From positions 62,001 through 126,000 of the forward strand of contig NW_027437431.1 in NCBI RefSeq assembly GCF_964204645.1: DNA of 64,000 nt, written 5' to 3'. The notes beneath the pieces were generated by a model. It was not told the origin of the DNA. It saw nothing but the letters and a program-made list of their open reading frames with translations, and made no database searches. This document shows, piece by piece, positions 25,738 through 37,271 of this stretch. The number at the start of each line of letters is the position of its first letter. The stretch's first letter is position 1. The position numbers and the translations under genes were made by a program. This DNA comes from Tubulanus polymorphus. Lineage: Eukaryota > Nemertea > Palaeonemertea > Tubulaniformes > Tubulanidae.

Positions 25738-27053
25738 CCGTACACATAGGTCCGCAAGAAGATCCGGACGGTTACGCGCACGGAGTAATAATAACGTTAG
25801 CCAAAGGTACGCAACGACCGTTGAAACAGAGCGAAAACGCGATTAGACAACTGTTACACTCGCTAGGCATTAGATTAGTTAACGACTACATCAAACCGAC
25901 GGAAAAATTAGGCGCCTACATTCAATACATGTACAAAGAAGCCGACAAAATACCGGAAGAATTACGAGGTCACTTGGAGGTGAAAAACTCGAAAACGAAC
26001 GACGACTTTTTCGGCCAAAAGATAAACGCGTTATACGCGGAATACCAACAAAGACCGGGACTAGCCGATTGGACGGCGAGAATAGTGAAGGAGTTCGGTT
26101 ACAACGTACCCGAACTGAAAGTGAAAAGATCGTTTAAAAATTGGCCGGTAAGGGTAAAAGATATTACGAGAAACGCGGGTGACTTTGCGTTGAAAATGAC
26201 GGACATAACAGAGCCGAAATTGACGCCGGAAATGGGAGTAGAAATTATAACGAAATGCCTGGATAACGTTCAATCGGCGATGTGGGATGGTAAACATATA
26301 AATAAACGTGACCTGCTGGTAATATTGGTGAACGCGGCGATCGAGGGAGGTACGAGTAAAATCAGAAACGCGCCTCATATAATATTTTACGGAGATGCCG
26401 GGTCTGGTAAATCGATGTTGGCTAAATTATTGTTCCCGGATTCGATTACGAGCCAAATGCCGACGGATTCGGAAGGCGTAGGAGCGTGCGAGATGGGAGG
26501 AGGACAACGTATATTCAAAGTCGACGACGCCAGCGACGCTTTTTGGCACAACTCGGGGTTGTTGTCGATGATACTCGCGATGTACCAGTCCACCTGGGAG
26601 GCAAAAGTACATTCTAGTAAACAAAGTAACCCGCCGTGTATGACGGTAATTACGACGAATTGTAAGAATCCGTTAGAGAAGTTCGCCTCTACAGTAGCTT
26701 TGGAAGCTGTGGAAAGGAGATTCTTGTCGGTGTATTTCAAAGGTAAAGCAGATTTGGGAAACGTAGTTTACGACATTACGCCGGGCGTATGCGAAGAAAT
26801 ATTAGAAATAATAGTTAACGAAATTAGACAAGGTAGATATCTGGACAACCAAGTCCACTTGGACGACTGGGAAACGGATGATGACGTGGTGATACCGTTC
26901 GAAAAAGAAAGAAACTTCATCGAAGCGTACCACGTAGGTCACATGTCGGACGCGATGCATCAGAATATGGAGGAAAGGTTAAAACGTAAACGTAAAGAAG
27001 AAGACGATACGAATGAAACTCTTAAGTTCGCTAAACGCGGGGAAATCCTGTAG
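25650..27053 (+). CDS. rep: Rep (HUH-like nickase plus SF3 helicase), copy 8
   Basis: Ala367 form, identical to copy 1. Walker A codons 26391-26414. Confidence 0.92.
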   Translation: MGTKSRNWSFTTDNRAEVCLESQIGTSTVTVHIGPQEDPDGYAHGVIITLAKGTQRPLKQSENAIRQLLHSLGIRLVNDYIKPTEKLGAYIQYMYKEADKIPEELRGHLEVKNSKTNDDFFGQKINALYAEYQQRPGLADWTARIVKEFGYNVPELKVKRSFKNWPVRVKDITRNAGDFALKMTDITEPKLTPEMGVEIITKCLDNVQSAMWDGKHINKRDLLVILVNAAIEGGTSKIRNAPHIIFYGDAGSGKSMLAKLLFPDSITSQMPTDSEGVGACEMGGGQRIFKVDDASDAFWHNSGLLSMILAMYQSTWEAKVHSSKQSNPPCMTVITTNCKNPLEKFASTVALEAVERRFLSVYFKGKADLGNVVYDITPGVCEEILEIIVNEIRQGRYLDNQVHLDDWETDDDVVIPFEKERNFIEAYHVGHMSDAMHQNMEERLKRKRKEEDDTNETLKFAKRGEIL

Positions 27054-27750
27054 TTGGCAATGTAAATAAATCTATAAATAGAATTCTATAAATTTCTCAA
27101 TTCGTTACTACCAGTGGACCCGCAGACCCGCGGACCCACTGGCTGTTCGTTTTTCATGGTCTACCCCCCCTTATATATATAATAAGGAAAGAGAAGGAGG
27201 GTCCGCGGGTCCGCGGGTCTGCGGTATTCTCTAAACCGAGAATCGAAAAGTTAATGAAACTAGGTCGGAAAGATAACAAATTATTATTCAATATATCCTA
27301 AAGCTTCTACGAGGTTGGTCACGCGCTCGCTACGCTCGCCAGCGTGACACAACCTCGTGGACGCTCCAAAGATAATGAGTATGTGCTTGATAATGAGTGA
27401 ATTAATTGGGAACCCTATAGCGGGTAAAAGGTAAGAAGTAGAAATTATAGGGTTAGGGGTTATCATTATACTCGGATGCCCACAGCCCGTGGTGGTCTGT
27501 GACAGTGGAGGTTAGTTAAAGTTCGAGGCGTGTGACTAGTCGGGGGGAATAACATAGGCGGCTACGCCGCGATAGTTAGTCGGCAAGGTCGGCTGCGCCT
27601 CCGGCGGTACAGATTACATCTGAGTGTATTAGTCTACCAACGGAAGCCCAAACCCTAAATAATATTAGTCGGAAAAATCTGAGTTAGAGGGTCGCAACCG
27701 GTTCAAACAATTTAACATCTCATACAGGTGACTCGTACTTTTAGTATCAA
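27054..27750 (+). promoter_or_regulatory. Intergenic control region 8
   Basis: Poly(A) signal 27065-27070, octamer block with TATA 27111-27224, GCTCGC hairpin 27309-27358, splice donor 27431. Confidence 0.78.
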
Positions 27751-28833
27751 ATGCCATCGTTGAAACGGAGGCGAAACGGATTTACATTGCCCGGTTTACC
27801 ACATTGCGGTCCATTCAACGATATATCCAGTTACAAAAGCGAAGGAATAGACGAAGTGTGCCGTATTCACGACAAAGAGTACGGAGAACTGCAAGAGAAA
27901 TACGGTAAATGGGCTCCGTACTTCCAGTACAATTCAGCGGATCAGACATTTTTGGACAGTGCTTCGGGTGTGAACGGTGTAGGTGCGAGACTAACGTCGA
28001 GTGTATTCAGAGCAAAACGGGCGTTATTTCCAACAATGGCGGAAGAACCGGCATTAAAAAGATCAAAGAGAACGGCGGAAACGGGGAGCGAAGAAGGGAA
28101 CGCCCAACAAATGATGACTCACATGACGGAAAAGCCGTCACTACACTATAAGAGCGTGTTAATACATAGAGGTTACCTAACGTTTACGAATTGGGATCCG
28201 GACCAGGCGTACGGAGCATTCGGAAGAAAAGCGAAGATTTACTGTTCGGGAATGAGAACGTTTAACTTCGGATTAAAAGAAAGAGAAGGATGGAGAAGAT
28301 TTCCAGCCAGCATGGATACCATAGGGATGTGGGATCAATTCAAAGTGACTTCGGGTAAAATAACGTTATACCCCATAGCGAGCGAAAGCGCGGTAAGCTC
28401 TGATTCGAACGCGTTCCAAGATCCGATAGTATGGTTAAAGACGGCAGCCGATTGGGACTTGAAAGTGAAAGACTCGGCCGCCAATACTCACCAGGGATCG
28501 CCGTACGCCGATATAAATTTATTAACTCAAAAGCAAAGCTACAGGCAATACGAATTAGGTCGGGGATGCGTTAGCATGGGATTACCCATGTCGACCATAA
28601 GAACCGAAATACAAGACACGAGTGACCCGACAGACGTTACCAGATCGGTGAATATCGGGGATAACTCGGCGTGGTTAGACGGAGCGTACCGCGATCATTG
28701 GCAATCAGCCGCGCTCATTATGCAAATGTTAGTGTACAACGATTCGATACACGCGGATTTAAACACGCCCCATACAGAAATTATCGTTCCAGCGGAAGTG
28801 GAGTTTACGATGATTCATAGAAACAGAGTATAA
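27751..28833 (+). CDS. Capsid protein with PLA2 domain, copy 9
   Basis: Identical in translation to copy 1. HDxxY codons 27868-27882; VP2-like start 28036. Confidence 0.88.
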   Translation: MPSLKRRRNGFTLPGLPHCGPFNDISSYKSEGIDEVCRIHDKEYGELQEKYGKWAPYFQYNSADQTFLDSASGVNGVGARLTSSVFRAKRALFPTMAEEPALKRSKRTAETGSEEGNAQQMMTHMTEKPSLHYKSVLIHRGYLTFTNWDPDQAYGAFGRKAKIYCSGMRTFNFGLKEREGWRRFPASMDTIGMWDQFKVTSGKITLYPIASESAVSSDSNAFQDPIVWLKTAADWDLKVKDSAANTHQGSPYADINLLTQKQSYRQYELGRGCVSMGLPMSTIRTEIQDTSDPTDVTRSVNIGDNSAWLDGAYRDHWQSAALIMQMLVYNDSIHADLNTPHTEIIVPAEVEFTMIHRNRV

Positions 28834-28834
28834 T

Positions 28835-29143
28835 ATGATAATAACTTTCCTATTCTTGGCATCCGGTTTCCTACACGAGTACAAGTGGCACGTATATACT
28901 AAACGTATCATGAGTAGAACGCAACGATTCATGAAAATAAGAGACGAAGTGGCGAACGAGTGGGTCATCAAACACGACGTCAACGAAAATCGGGTACTAA
29001 GGGAACAACACATTACAGAAGTAGCGAAAAGGATATTCTACTACCGGGAAAAACAATGGGAACTAAGTCGAGAAACTGGTCGTTCACAACCGACAATCGA
29101 GCAGAAGTCTGCCTCGAAAGTCAAATCGGAACGTCAACAGTAA
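28835..29143 (+). CDS. Small basic protein, unknown function, copy 9
   Basis: Identical to the ORF at 1586-1894. Confidence 0.42.
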   Translation: MIITFLFLASGFLHEYKWHVYTKRIMSRTQRFMKIRDEVANEWVIKHDVNENRVLREQHITEVAKRIFYYREKQWELSRETGRSQPTIEQKSASKVKSERQQ

Positions 29144-30459
29144 CCGTACACATAGGTCCGCAAGAAGATCCGGACGGTTACGCGCACGGAGTAATAATAA
29201 CGTTAGCCAAAGGTACGCAACGACCGTTGAAACAGAGCGAAAACGCGATTAGACAACTGTTACACTCGCTAGGCATTAGATTAGTTAACGACTACATCAA
29301 ACCGACGGAAAAATTAGGCGCCTACATTCAATACATGTACAAAGAAGCCGACAAAATACCGGAAGAATTACGAGGTCACTTGGAGGTGAAAAACTCGAAA
29401 ACGAACGACGACTTTTTCGGCCAAAAGATAAACGCGTTATACGCGGAATACCAACAAAGACCGGGACTAGCCGATTGGACGGCGAGAATAGTGAAGGAGT
29501 TCGGTTACAACGTACCCGAACTGAAAGTGAAAAGATCGTTTAAAAATTGGCCGGTAAGGGTAAAAGATATTACGAGAAACGCGGGTGACTTTGCGTTGAA
29601 AATGACGGACATAACAGAGCCGAAATTGACGCCGGAAATGGGAGTAGAAATTATAACGAAATGCCTGGATAACGTTCAATCGGCGATGTGGGATGGTAAA
29701 CATATAAATAAACGTGACCTGCTGGTAATATTGGTGAACGCGGCGATCGAGGGAGGTACGAGTAAAATCAGAAACGCGCCTCATATAATATTTTACGGAG
29801 ATGCCGGGTCTGGTAAATCGATGTTGGCTAAATTATTGTTCCCGGATTCGATTACGAGCCAAATGCCGACGGATTCGGAAGGCGTAGGAGCGTGCGAGAT
29901 GGGAGGAGGACAACGTATATTCAAAGTCGACGACGCCAGCGACGCTTTTTGGCACAACTCGGGGTTGTTGTCGATGATACTCGCGATGTACCAGTCCACC
30001 TGGGAGGCAAAAGTACATTCTAGTAAACAAAGTAACCCGCCGTGTATGACGGTAATTACGACGAATTGTAAGAATCCGTTAGAGAAGTTCGCCTCTACAG
30101 TAGCTTTGGAAGCTGTGGAAAGGAGATTCTTGTCGGTGTATTTCAAAGGTAAAGCAGATTTGGGAAACGTAGTTTACGACATTACGCCGGGCGTATGCGA
30201 AGAAATATTAGAAATAATAGTTAACGAAATTAGACAAGGTAGATATCTGGACAACCAAGTCCACTTGGACGACTGGGAAACGGATGATGACGTGGTGATA
30301 CCGTTCGAAAAAGAAAGAAACTTCATCGAAGCGTACCACGTAGGTCACATGTCGGACGCGATGCATCAGAATATGGAGGAAAGGTTAAAACGTAAACGTA
30401 AAGAAGAAGACGATACGAATGAAACTCTTAAGTTCGCTAAACGCGGGGAAATCCTGTAG
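29056..30459 (+). CDS. rep: Rep (HUH-like nickase plus SF3 helicase), copy 9
   Basis: Identical in translation to copy 1. Walker A codons 29797-29820. Confidence 0.92.
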   Translation: MGTKSRNWSFTTDNRAEVCLESQIGTSTVTVHIGPQEDPDGYAHGVIITLAKGTQRPLKQSENAIRQLLHSLGIRLVNDYIKPTEKLGAYIQYMYKEADKIPEELRGHLEVKNSKTNDDFFGQKINALYAEYQQRPGLADWTARIVKEFGYNVPELKVKRSFKNWPVRVKDITRNAGDFALKMTDITEPKLTPEMGVEIITKCLDNVQSAMWDGKHINKRDLLVILVNAAIEGGTSKIRNAPHIIFYGDAGSGKSMLAKLLFPDSITSQMPTDSEGVGACEMGGGQRIFKVDDASDAFWHNSGLLSMILAMYQSTWEAKVHSSKQSNPPCMTVITTNCKNPLEKFASTVALEAVERRFLSVYFKGKADLGNVVYDITPGVCEEILEIIVNEIRQGRYLDNQVHLDDWETDDDVVIPFEKERNFIEAYHVGHMSDAMHQNMEERLKRKRKEEDDTNETLKFAKRGEIL

Positions 30460-31156
30460 TTGGCAATGTAAATAAATCTATAAATAGAATTCTATAAATT
30501 TCTCAATTCGTTACTACCAGTGGACCCGCAGACCCGCGGACCCACTGGCTGTTCGTTTTTCATGGTCTACCCCCCCTTATATATATAATAAGGAAAGAGA
30601 AGGAGGGTCCGCGGGTCCGCGGGTCTGCGGTATTCTCTAAACCGAGAATCGAAAAGTTAATGAAACTAGGTCGGAAAGATAACAAATTATTATTCAATAT
30701 ATCCTAAAGCTTCTACGAGGTTGGTCACGCGCTCGCTACGCTCGCCAGCGTGACACAACCTCGTGGACGCTCCAAAGATAATGAGTATGTGCTTGATAAT
30801 GAGTGAATTAATTGGGAACCCTATAGCGGGTAAAAGGTAAGAAGTAGAAATTATAGGGTTAGGGGTTATCATTATACTCGGATGCCCACAGCCCGTGGTG
30901 GTCTGTGACAGTGGAGGTTAGTTAAAGTTCGAGGCGTGTGACTAGTCGGGGGGAATAACATAGGCGGCTACGCCGCGATAGTTAGTCGGCAAGGTCGGCT
31001 GCGCCTCCGGCGGTACAGATTACATCTGAGTGTATTAGTCTACCAACGGAAGCCCAAACCCTAAATAATATTAGTCGGAAAAATCTGAGTTAGAGGGTCG
31101 CAACCGGTTCAAACAATTTAACATCTCATACAGGTGACTCGTACTTTTAGTATCAA
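30460..31156 (+). promoter_or_regulatory. Intergenic control region 9
   Basis: Poly(A) signal 30471-30476, octamer block with TATA 30517-30630, GCTCGC hairpin 30715-30764, splice donor 30837. Confidence 0.78.
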
Positions 31157-32239
31157 ATGCCATCGTTGAAACGGAGGCGAAACGGATTTACATTGCCCGG
31201 TTTACCACATTGCGGTCCATTCAACGATATATCCAGTTACAAAAGCGAAGGAATAGACGAAGTGTGCCGTATTCACGACAAAGAGTACGGAGAACTGCAA
31301 GAGAAATACGGTAAATGGGCTCCGTACTTCCAGTACAATTCAGCGGATCAGACATTTTTGGACAGTGCTTCGGGTGTGAACGGTGTAGGTGCGAGACTAA
31401 CGTCGAGTGTATTCAGAGCAAAACGGGCGTTATTTCCAACAATGGCGGAAGAACCGGCATTAAAAAGATCAAAGAGAACGGCGGAAACGGGGAGCGAAGA
31501 AGGGAACGCCCAACAAATGATGACTCACATGACGGAAAAGCCGTCACTACACTATAAGAGCGTGTTAATACATAGAGGTTACCTAACGTTTACGAATTGG
31601 GATCCGGACCAGGCGTACGGAGCATTCGGAAGAAAAGCGAAGATTTACTGTTCGGGAATGAGAACGTTTAACTTCGGATTAAAAGAAAGAGAAGGATGGA
31701 GAAGATTTCCAGCCAGCATGGATACCATAGGGATGTGGGATCAATTCAAAGTGACTTCGGGTAAAATAACGTTATACCCCATAGCGAGCGAAAGCGCGGT
31801 AAGCTCTGATTCGAACGCGTTCCAAGATCCGATAGTATGGTTAAAGACGGCAGCCGATTGGGACTTGAAAGTGAAAGACTCGGCCGCCAATACTCACCAG
31901 GGATCGCCGTACGCCGATATAAATTTATTAACTCAAAAGCAAAGCTACAGGCAATACGAATTAGGTCGGGGATGCGTTAGCATGGGATTACCCATGTCGA
32001 CCATAAGAACCGAAATACAAGACACGAGTGACCCGACAGACGTTACCAGATCGGTGAATATCGGGGATAACTCGGCGTGGTTAGACGGAGCGTACCGCGA
32101 TCATTGGCAATCAGCCGCGCTCATTATGCAAATGTTAGTGTACAACGATTCGATACACGCGGATTTAAACACGCCCCATACAGAAATTATCGTTCCAGCG
32201 GAAGTGGAGTTTACGATGATTCATAGAAACAGAGTATAA
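31157..32239 (+). CDS. Capsid protein with PLA2 domain, copy 10
   Basis: Identical in translation to copy 1. HDxxY codons 31274-31288; VP2-like start 31442. Confidence 0.88.
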   Translation: MPSLKRRRNGFTLPGLPHCGPFNDISSYKSEGIDEVCRIHDKEYGELQEKYGKWAPYFQYNSADQTFLDSASGVNGVGARLTSSVFRAKRALFPTMAEEPALKRSKRTAETGSEEGNAQQMMTHMTEKPSLHYKSVLIHRGYLTFTNWDPDQAYGAFGRKAKIYCSGMRTFNFGLKEREGWRRFPASMDTIGMWDQFKVTSGKITLYPIASESAVSSDSNAFQDPIVWLKTAADWDLKVKDSAANTHQGSPYADINLLTQKQSYRQYELGRGCVSMGLPMSTIRTEIQDTSDPTDVTRSVNIGDNSAWLDGAYRDHWQSAALIMQMLVYNDSIHADLNTPHTEIIVPAEVEFTMIHRNRV

Positions 32240-32240
32240 T

Positions 32241-32549
32241 ATGATAATAACTTTCCTATTCTTGGCATCCGGTTTCCTACACGAGTACAAGTGGCACGTA
32301 TATACTAAACGTATCATGAGTAGAACGCAACGATTCATGAAAATAAGAGACGAAGTGGCGAACGAGTGGGTCATCAAACACGACGTCAACGAAAATCGGG
32401 TACTAAGGGAACAACACATTACAGAAGTAGCGAAAAGGATATTCTACTACCGGGAAAAACAATGGGAACTAAGTCGAGAAACTGGTCGTTCACAACCGAC
32501 AATCGAGCAGAAGTCTGCCTCGAAAGTCAAATCGGAACGTCAACAGTAA
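32241..32549 (+). CDS. Small basic protein, unknown function, copy 10
   Basis: Identical to the ORF at 1586-1894. Confidence 0.42.
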   Translation: MIITFLFLASGFLHEYKWHVYTKRIMSRTQRFMKIRDEVANEWVIKHDVNENRVLREQHITEVAKRIFYYREKQWELSRETGRSQPTIEQKSASKVKSERQQ

Positions 32550-33865
32550 CCGTACACATAGGTCCGCAAGAAGATCCGGACGGTTACGCGCACGGAGTAA
32601 TAATAACGTTAGCCAAAGGTACGCAACGACCGTTGAAACAGAGCGAAAACGCGATTAGACAACTGTTACACTCGCTAGGCATTAGATTAGTTAACGACTA
32701 CATCAAACCGACGGAAAAATTAGGCGCCTACATTCAATACATGTACAAAGAAGCCGACAAAATACCGGAAGAATTACGAGGTCACTTGGAGGTGAAAAAC
32801 TCGAAAACGAACGACGACTTTTTCGGCCAAAAGATAAACGCGTTATACGCGGAATACCAACAAAGACCGGGACTAGCCGATTGGACGGCGAGAATAGTGA
32901 AGGAGTTCGGTTACAACGTACCCGAACTGAAAGTGAAAAGATCGTTTAAAAATTGGCCGGTAAGGGTAAAAGATATTACGAGAAACGCGGGTGACTTTGC
33001 GTTGAAAATGACGGACATAACAGAGCCGAAATTGACGCCGGAAATGGGAGTAGAAATTATAACGAAATGCCTGGATAACGTTCAATCGGCGATGTGGGAT
33101 GGTAAACATATAAATAAACGTGACCTGCTGGTAATATTGGTGAACGCGGCGATCGAGGGAGGTACGAGTAAAATCAGAAACGCGCCTCATATAATATTTT
33201 ACGGAGATGCCGGGTCTGGTAAATCGATGTTGGCTAAATTATTGTTCCCGGATTCGATTACGAGCCAAATGCCGACGGATTCGGAAGGCGTAGGAGCGTG
33301 CGAGATGGGAGGAGGACAACGTATATTCAAAGTCGACGACGCCAGCGACGCTTTTTGGCACAACTCGGGGTTGTTGTCGATGATACTCGCGATGTACCAG
33401 TCCACCTGGGAGGCAAAAGTACATTCTAGTAAACAAAGTAACCCGCCGTGTATGACGGTAATTACGACGAATTGTAAGAATCCGTTAGAGAAGTTCGCCT
33501 CTACAGTAGCTTTGGAAGCTGTGGAAAGGAGATTCTTGTCGGTGTATTTCAAAGGTAAAGCAGATTTGGGAAACGTAGTTTACGACATTACGCCGGGCGT
33601 ATGCGAAGAAATATTAGAAATAATAGTTAACGAAATTAGACAAGGTAGATATCTGGACAACCAAGTCCACTTGGACGACTGGGAAACGGATGATGACGTG
33701 GTGATACCGTTCGAAAAAGAAAGAAACTTCATCGAAGCGTACCACGTAGGTCACATGTCGGACGCGATGCATCAGAATATGGAGGAAAGGTTAAAACGTA
33801 AACGTAAAGAAGAAGACGATACGAATGAAACTCTTAAGTTCGCTAAACGCGGGGAAATCCTGTAG
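32462..33865 (+). CDS. rep: Rep (HUH-like nickase plus SF3 helicase), copy 10
   Basis: Identical in translation to copy 1. Walker A codons 33203-33226. Confidence 0.92.
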   Translation: MGTKSRNWSFTTDNRAEVCLESQIGTSTVTVHIGPQEDPDGYAHGVIITLAKGTQRPLKQSENAIRQLLHSLGIRLVNDYIKPTEKLGAYIQYMYKEADKIPEELRGHLEVKNSKTNDDFFGQKINALYAEYQQRPGLADWTARIVKEFGYNVPELKVKRSFKNWPVRVKDITRNAGDFALKMTDITEPKLTPEMGVEIITKCLDNVQSAMWDGKHINKRDLLVILVNAAIEGGTSKIRNAPHIIFYGDAGSGKSMLAKLLFPDSITSQMPTDSEGVGACEMGGGQRIFKVDDASDAFWHNSGLLSMILAMYQSTWEAKVHSSKQSNPPCMTVITTNCKNPLEKFASTVALEAVERRFLSVYFKGKADLGNVVYDITPGVCEEILEIIVNEIRQGRYLDNQVHLDDWETDDDVVIPFEKERNFIEAYHVGHMSDAMHQNMEERLKRKRKEEDDTNETLKFAKRGEIL

Positions 33866-34562
33866 TTGGCAATGTAAATAAATCTATAAATAGAATTCTA
33901 TAAATTTCTCAATTCGTTACTACCAGTGGACCCGCAGACCCGCGGACCCACTGGCTGTTCGTTTTTCATGGTCTACCCCCCCTTATATATATAATAAGGA
34001 AAGAGAAGGAGGGTCCGCGGGTCCGCGGGTCTGCGGTATTCTCTAAACCGAGAATCGAAAAGTTAATGAAACTAGGTCGGAAAGATAACAAATTATTATT
34101 CAATATATCCTAAAGCTTCTACGAGGTTGGTCACGCGCTCGCTACGCTCGCCAGCGTGACACAACCTCGTGGACGCTCCAAAGATAATGAGTATGTGCTT
34201 GATAATGAGTGAATTAATTGGGAACCCTATAGCGGGTAAAAGGTAAGAAGTAGAAATTATAGGGTTAGGGGTTATCATTATACTCGGATGCCCACAGCCC
34301 GTGGTGGTCTGTGACAGTGGAGGTTAGTTAAAGTTCGAGGCGTGTGACTAGTCGGGGGGAATAACATAGGCGGCTACGCCGCGATAGTTAGTCGGCAAGG
34401 TCGGCTGCGCCTCCGGCGGTACAGATTACATCTGAGTGTATTAGTCTACCAACGGAAGCCCAAACCCTAAATAATATTAGTCGGAAAAATCTGAGTTAGA
34501 GGGTCGCAACCGGTTCAAACAATTTAACATCTCATACAGGTGACTCGTACTTTTAGTATCAA
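33866..34562 (+). promoter_or_regulatory. Intergenic control region 10
   Basis: Poly(A) signal 33877-33882, octamer block with TATA 33923-34036, GCTCGC hairpin 34121-34170, splice donor 34243. Confidence 0.78.
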
Positions 34563-35645
34563 ATGCCATCGTTGAAACGGAGGCGAAACGGATTTACATT
34601 GCCCGGTTTACCACATTGCGGTCCATTCAACGATATATCCAGTTACAAAAGCGAAGGAATAGACGAAGTGTGCCGTATTCACGACAAAGAGTACGGAGAA
34701 CTGCAAGAGAAATACGGTAAATGGGCTCCGTACTTCCAGTACAATTCAGCGGATCAGACATTTTTGGACAGTGCTTCGGGTGTGAACGGTGTAGGTGCGA
34801 GACTAACGTCGAGTGTATTCAGAGCAAAACGGGCGTTATTTCCAACAATGGCGGAAGAACCGGCATTAAAAAGATCAAAGAGAACGGCGGAAACGGGGAG
34901 CGAAGAAGGGAACGCCCAACAAATGATGACTCACATGACGGAAAAGCCGTCACTACACTATAAGAGCGTGTTAATACATAGAGGTTACCTAACGTTTACG
35001 AATTGGGATCCGGACCAGGCGTACGGAGCATTCGGAAGAAAAGCGAAGATTTACTGTTCGGGAATGAGAACGTTTAACTTCGGATTAAAAGAAAGAGAAG
35101 GATGGAGAAGATTTCCAGCCAGCATGGATACCATAGGGATGTGGGATCAATTCAAAGTGACTTCGGGTAAAATAACGTTATACCCCATAGCGAGCGAAAG
35201 CGCGGTAAGCTCTGATTCGAACGCGTTCCAAGATCCGATAGTATGGTTAAAGACGGCAGCCGATTGGGACTTGAAAGTGAAAGACTCGGCCGCCAATACT
35301 CACCAGGGATCGCCGTACGCCGATATAAATTTATTAACTCAAAAGCAAAGCTACAGGCAATACGAATTAGGTCGGGGATGCGTTAGCATGGGATTACCCA
35401 TGTCGACCATAAGAACCGAAATACAAGACACGAGTGACCCGACAGACGTTACCAGATCGGTGAATATCGGGGATAACTCGGCGTGGTTAGACGGAGCGTA
35501 CCGCGATCATTGGCAATCAGCCGCGCTCATTATGCAAATGTTAGTGTACAACGATTCGATACACGCGGATTTAAACACGCCCCATACAGAAATTATCGTT
35601 CCAGCGGAAGTGGAGTTTACGATGATTCATAGAAACAGAGTATAA
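34563..35645 (+). CDS. Capsid protein with PLA2 domain, copy 11
   Basis: Identical in translation to copy 1. HDxxY codons 34680-34694; VP2-like start 34848. Confidence 0.88.
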   Translation: MPSLKRRRNGFTLPGLPHCGPFNDISSYKSEGIDEVCRIHDKEYGELQEKYGKWAPYFQYNSADQTFLDSASGVNGVGARLTSSVFRAKRALFPTMAEEPALKRSKRTAETGSEEGNAQQMMTHMTEKPSLHYKSVLIHRGYLTFTNWDPDQAYGAFGRKAKIYCSGMRTFNFGLKEREGWRRFPASMDTIGMWDQFKVTSGKITLYPIASESAVSSDSNAFQDPIVWLKTAADWDLKVKDSAANTHQGSPYADINLLTQKQSYRQYELGRGCVSMGLPMSTIRTEIQDTSDPTDVTRSVNIGDNSAWLDGAYRDHWQSAALIMQMLVYNDSIHADLNTPHTEIIVPAEVEFTMIHRNRV

Positions 35646-35646
35646 T

Positions 35647-35955
35647 ATGATAATAACTTTCCTATTCTTGGCATCCGGTTTCCTACACGAGTACAAGTGG
35701 CACGTATATACTAAACGTATCATGAGTAGAACGCAACGATTCATGAAAATAAGAGACGAAGTGGCGAACGAGTGGGTCATCAAACACGACGTCAACGAAA
35801 ATCGGGTACTAAGGGAACAACACATTACAGAAGTAGCGAAAAGGATATTCTACTACCGGGAAAAACAATGGGAACTAAGTCGAGAAACTGGTCGTTCACA
35901 ACCGACAATCGAGCAGAAGTCTGCCTCGAAAGTCAAATCGGAACGTCAACAGTAA
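35647..35955 (+). CDS. Small basic protein, unknown function, copy 11
   Basis: Identical to the ORF at 1586-1894. Confidence 0.42.
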   Translation: MIITFLFLASGFLHEYKWHVYTKRIMSRTQRFMKIRDEVANEWVIKHDVNENRVLREQHITEVAKRIFYYREKQWELSRETGRSQPTIEQKSASKVKSERQQ

Positions 35956-37271
35956 CCGTACACATAGGTCCGCAAGAAGATCCGGACGGTTACGCGCACG
36001 GAGTAATAATAACGTTAGCCAAAGGTACGCAACGACCGTTGAAACAGAGCGAAAACGCGATTAGACAACTGTTACACTCGCTAGGCATTAGATTAGTTAA
36101 CGACTACATCAAACCGACGGAAAAATTAGGCGCCTACATTCAATACATGTACAAAGAAGCCGACAAAATACCGGAAGAATTACGAGGTCACTTGGAGGTG
36201 AAAAACTCGAAAACGAACGACGACTTTTTCGGCCAAAAGATAAACGCGTTATACGCGGAATACCAACAAAGACCGGGACTAGCCGATTGGACGGCGAGAA
36301 TAGTGAAGGAGTTCGGTTACAACGTACCCGAACTGAAAGTGAAAAGATCGTTTAAAAATTGGCCGGTAAGGGTAAAAGATATTACGAGAAACGCGGGTGA
36401 CTTTGCGTTGAAAATGACGGACATAACAGAGCCGAAATTGACGCCGGAAATGGGAGTAGAAATTATAACGAAATGCCTGGATAACGTTCAATCGGCGATG
36501 TGGGATGGTAAACATATAAATAAACGTGACCTGCTGGTAATATTGGTGAACGCGGCGATCGAGGGAGGTACGAGTAAAATCAGAAACGCGCCTCATATAA
36601 TATTTTACGGAGATGCCGGGTCTGGTAAATCGATGTTGGCTAAATTATTGTTCCCGGATTCGATTACGAGCCAAATGCCGACGGATTCGGAAGGCGTAGG
36701 AGCGTGCGAGATGGGAGGAGGACAACGTATATTCAAAGTCGACGACGCCAGCGACGCTTTTTGGCACAACTCGGGGTTGTTGTCGATGATACTCGCGATG
36801 TACCAGTCCACCTGGGAGGCAAAAGTACATTCTAGTAAACAAAGTAACCCGCCGTGTATGACGGTAATTACGACGAATTGTAAGAATCCGTTAGAGAAGT
36901 TCGCCTCTACAGTAGCTTTGGAAGCTGTGGAAAGGAGATTCTTGTCGGTGTATTTCAAAGGTAAAGCAGATTTGGGAAACGTAGTTTACGACATTACGCC
37001 GGGCGTATGCGAAGAAATATTAGAAATAATAGTTAACGAAATTAGACAAGGTAGATATCTGGACAACCAAGTCCACTTGGACGACTGGGAAACGGATGAT
37101 GACGTGGTGATACCGTTCGAAAAAGAAAGAAACTTCATCGAAGCGTACCACGTAGGTCACATGTCGGACGCGATGCATCAGAATATGGAGGAAAGGTTAA
37201 AACGTAAACGTAAAGAAGAAGACGATACGAATGAAACTCTTAAGTTCGCTAAACGCGGGGAAATCCTGTAG
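35868..37271 (+). CDS. rep: Rep (HUH-like nickase plus SF3 helicase), copy 11
   Basis: Identical in translation to copy 1. Walker A codons 36609-36632. Confidence 0.92.
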   Translation: MGTKSRNWSFTTDNRAEVCLESQIGTSTVTVHIGPQEDPDGYAHGVIITLAKGTQRPLKQSENAIRQLLHSLGIRLVNDYIKPTEKLGAYIQYMYKEADKIPEELRGHLEVKNSKTNDDFFGQKINALYAEYQQRPGLADWTARIVKEFGYNVPELKVKRSFKNWPVRVKDITRNAGDFALKMTDITEPKLTPEMGVEIITKCLDNVQSAMWDGKHINKRDLLVILVNAAIEGGTSKIRNAPHIIFYGDAGSGKSMLAKLLFPDSITSQMPTDSEGVGACEMGGGQRIFKVDDASDAFWHNSGLLSMILAMYQSTWEAKVHSSKQSNPPCMTVITTNCKNPLEKFASTVALEAVERRFLSVYFKGKADLGNVVYDITPGVCEEILEIIVNEIRQGRYLDNQVHLDDWETDDDVVIPFEKERNFIEAYHVGHMSDAMHQNMEERLKRKRKEEDDTNETLKFAKRGEIL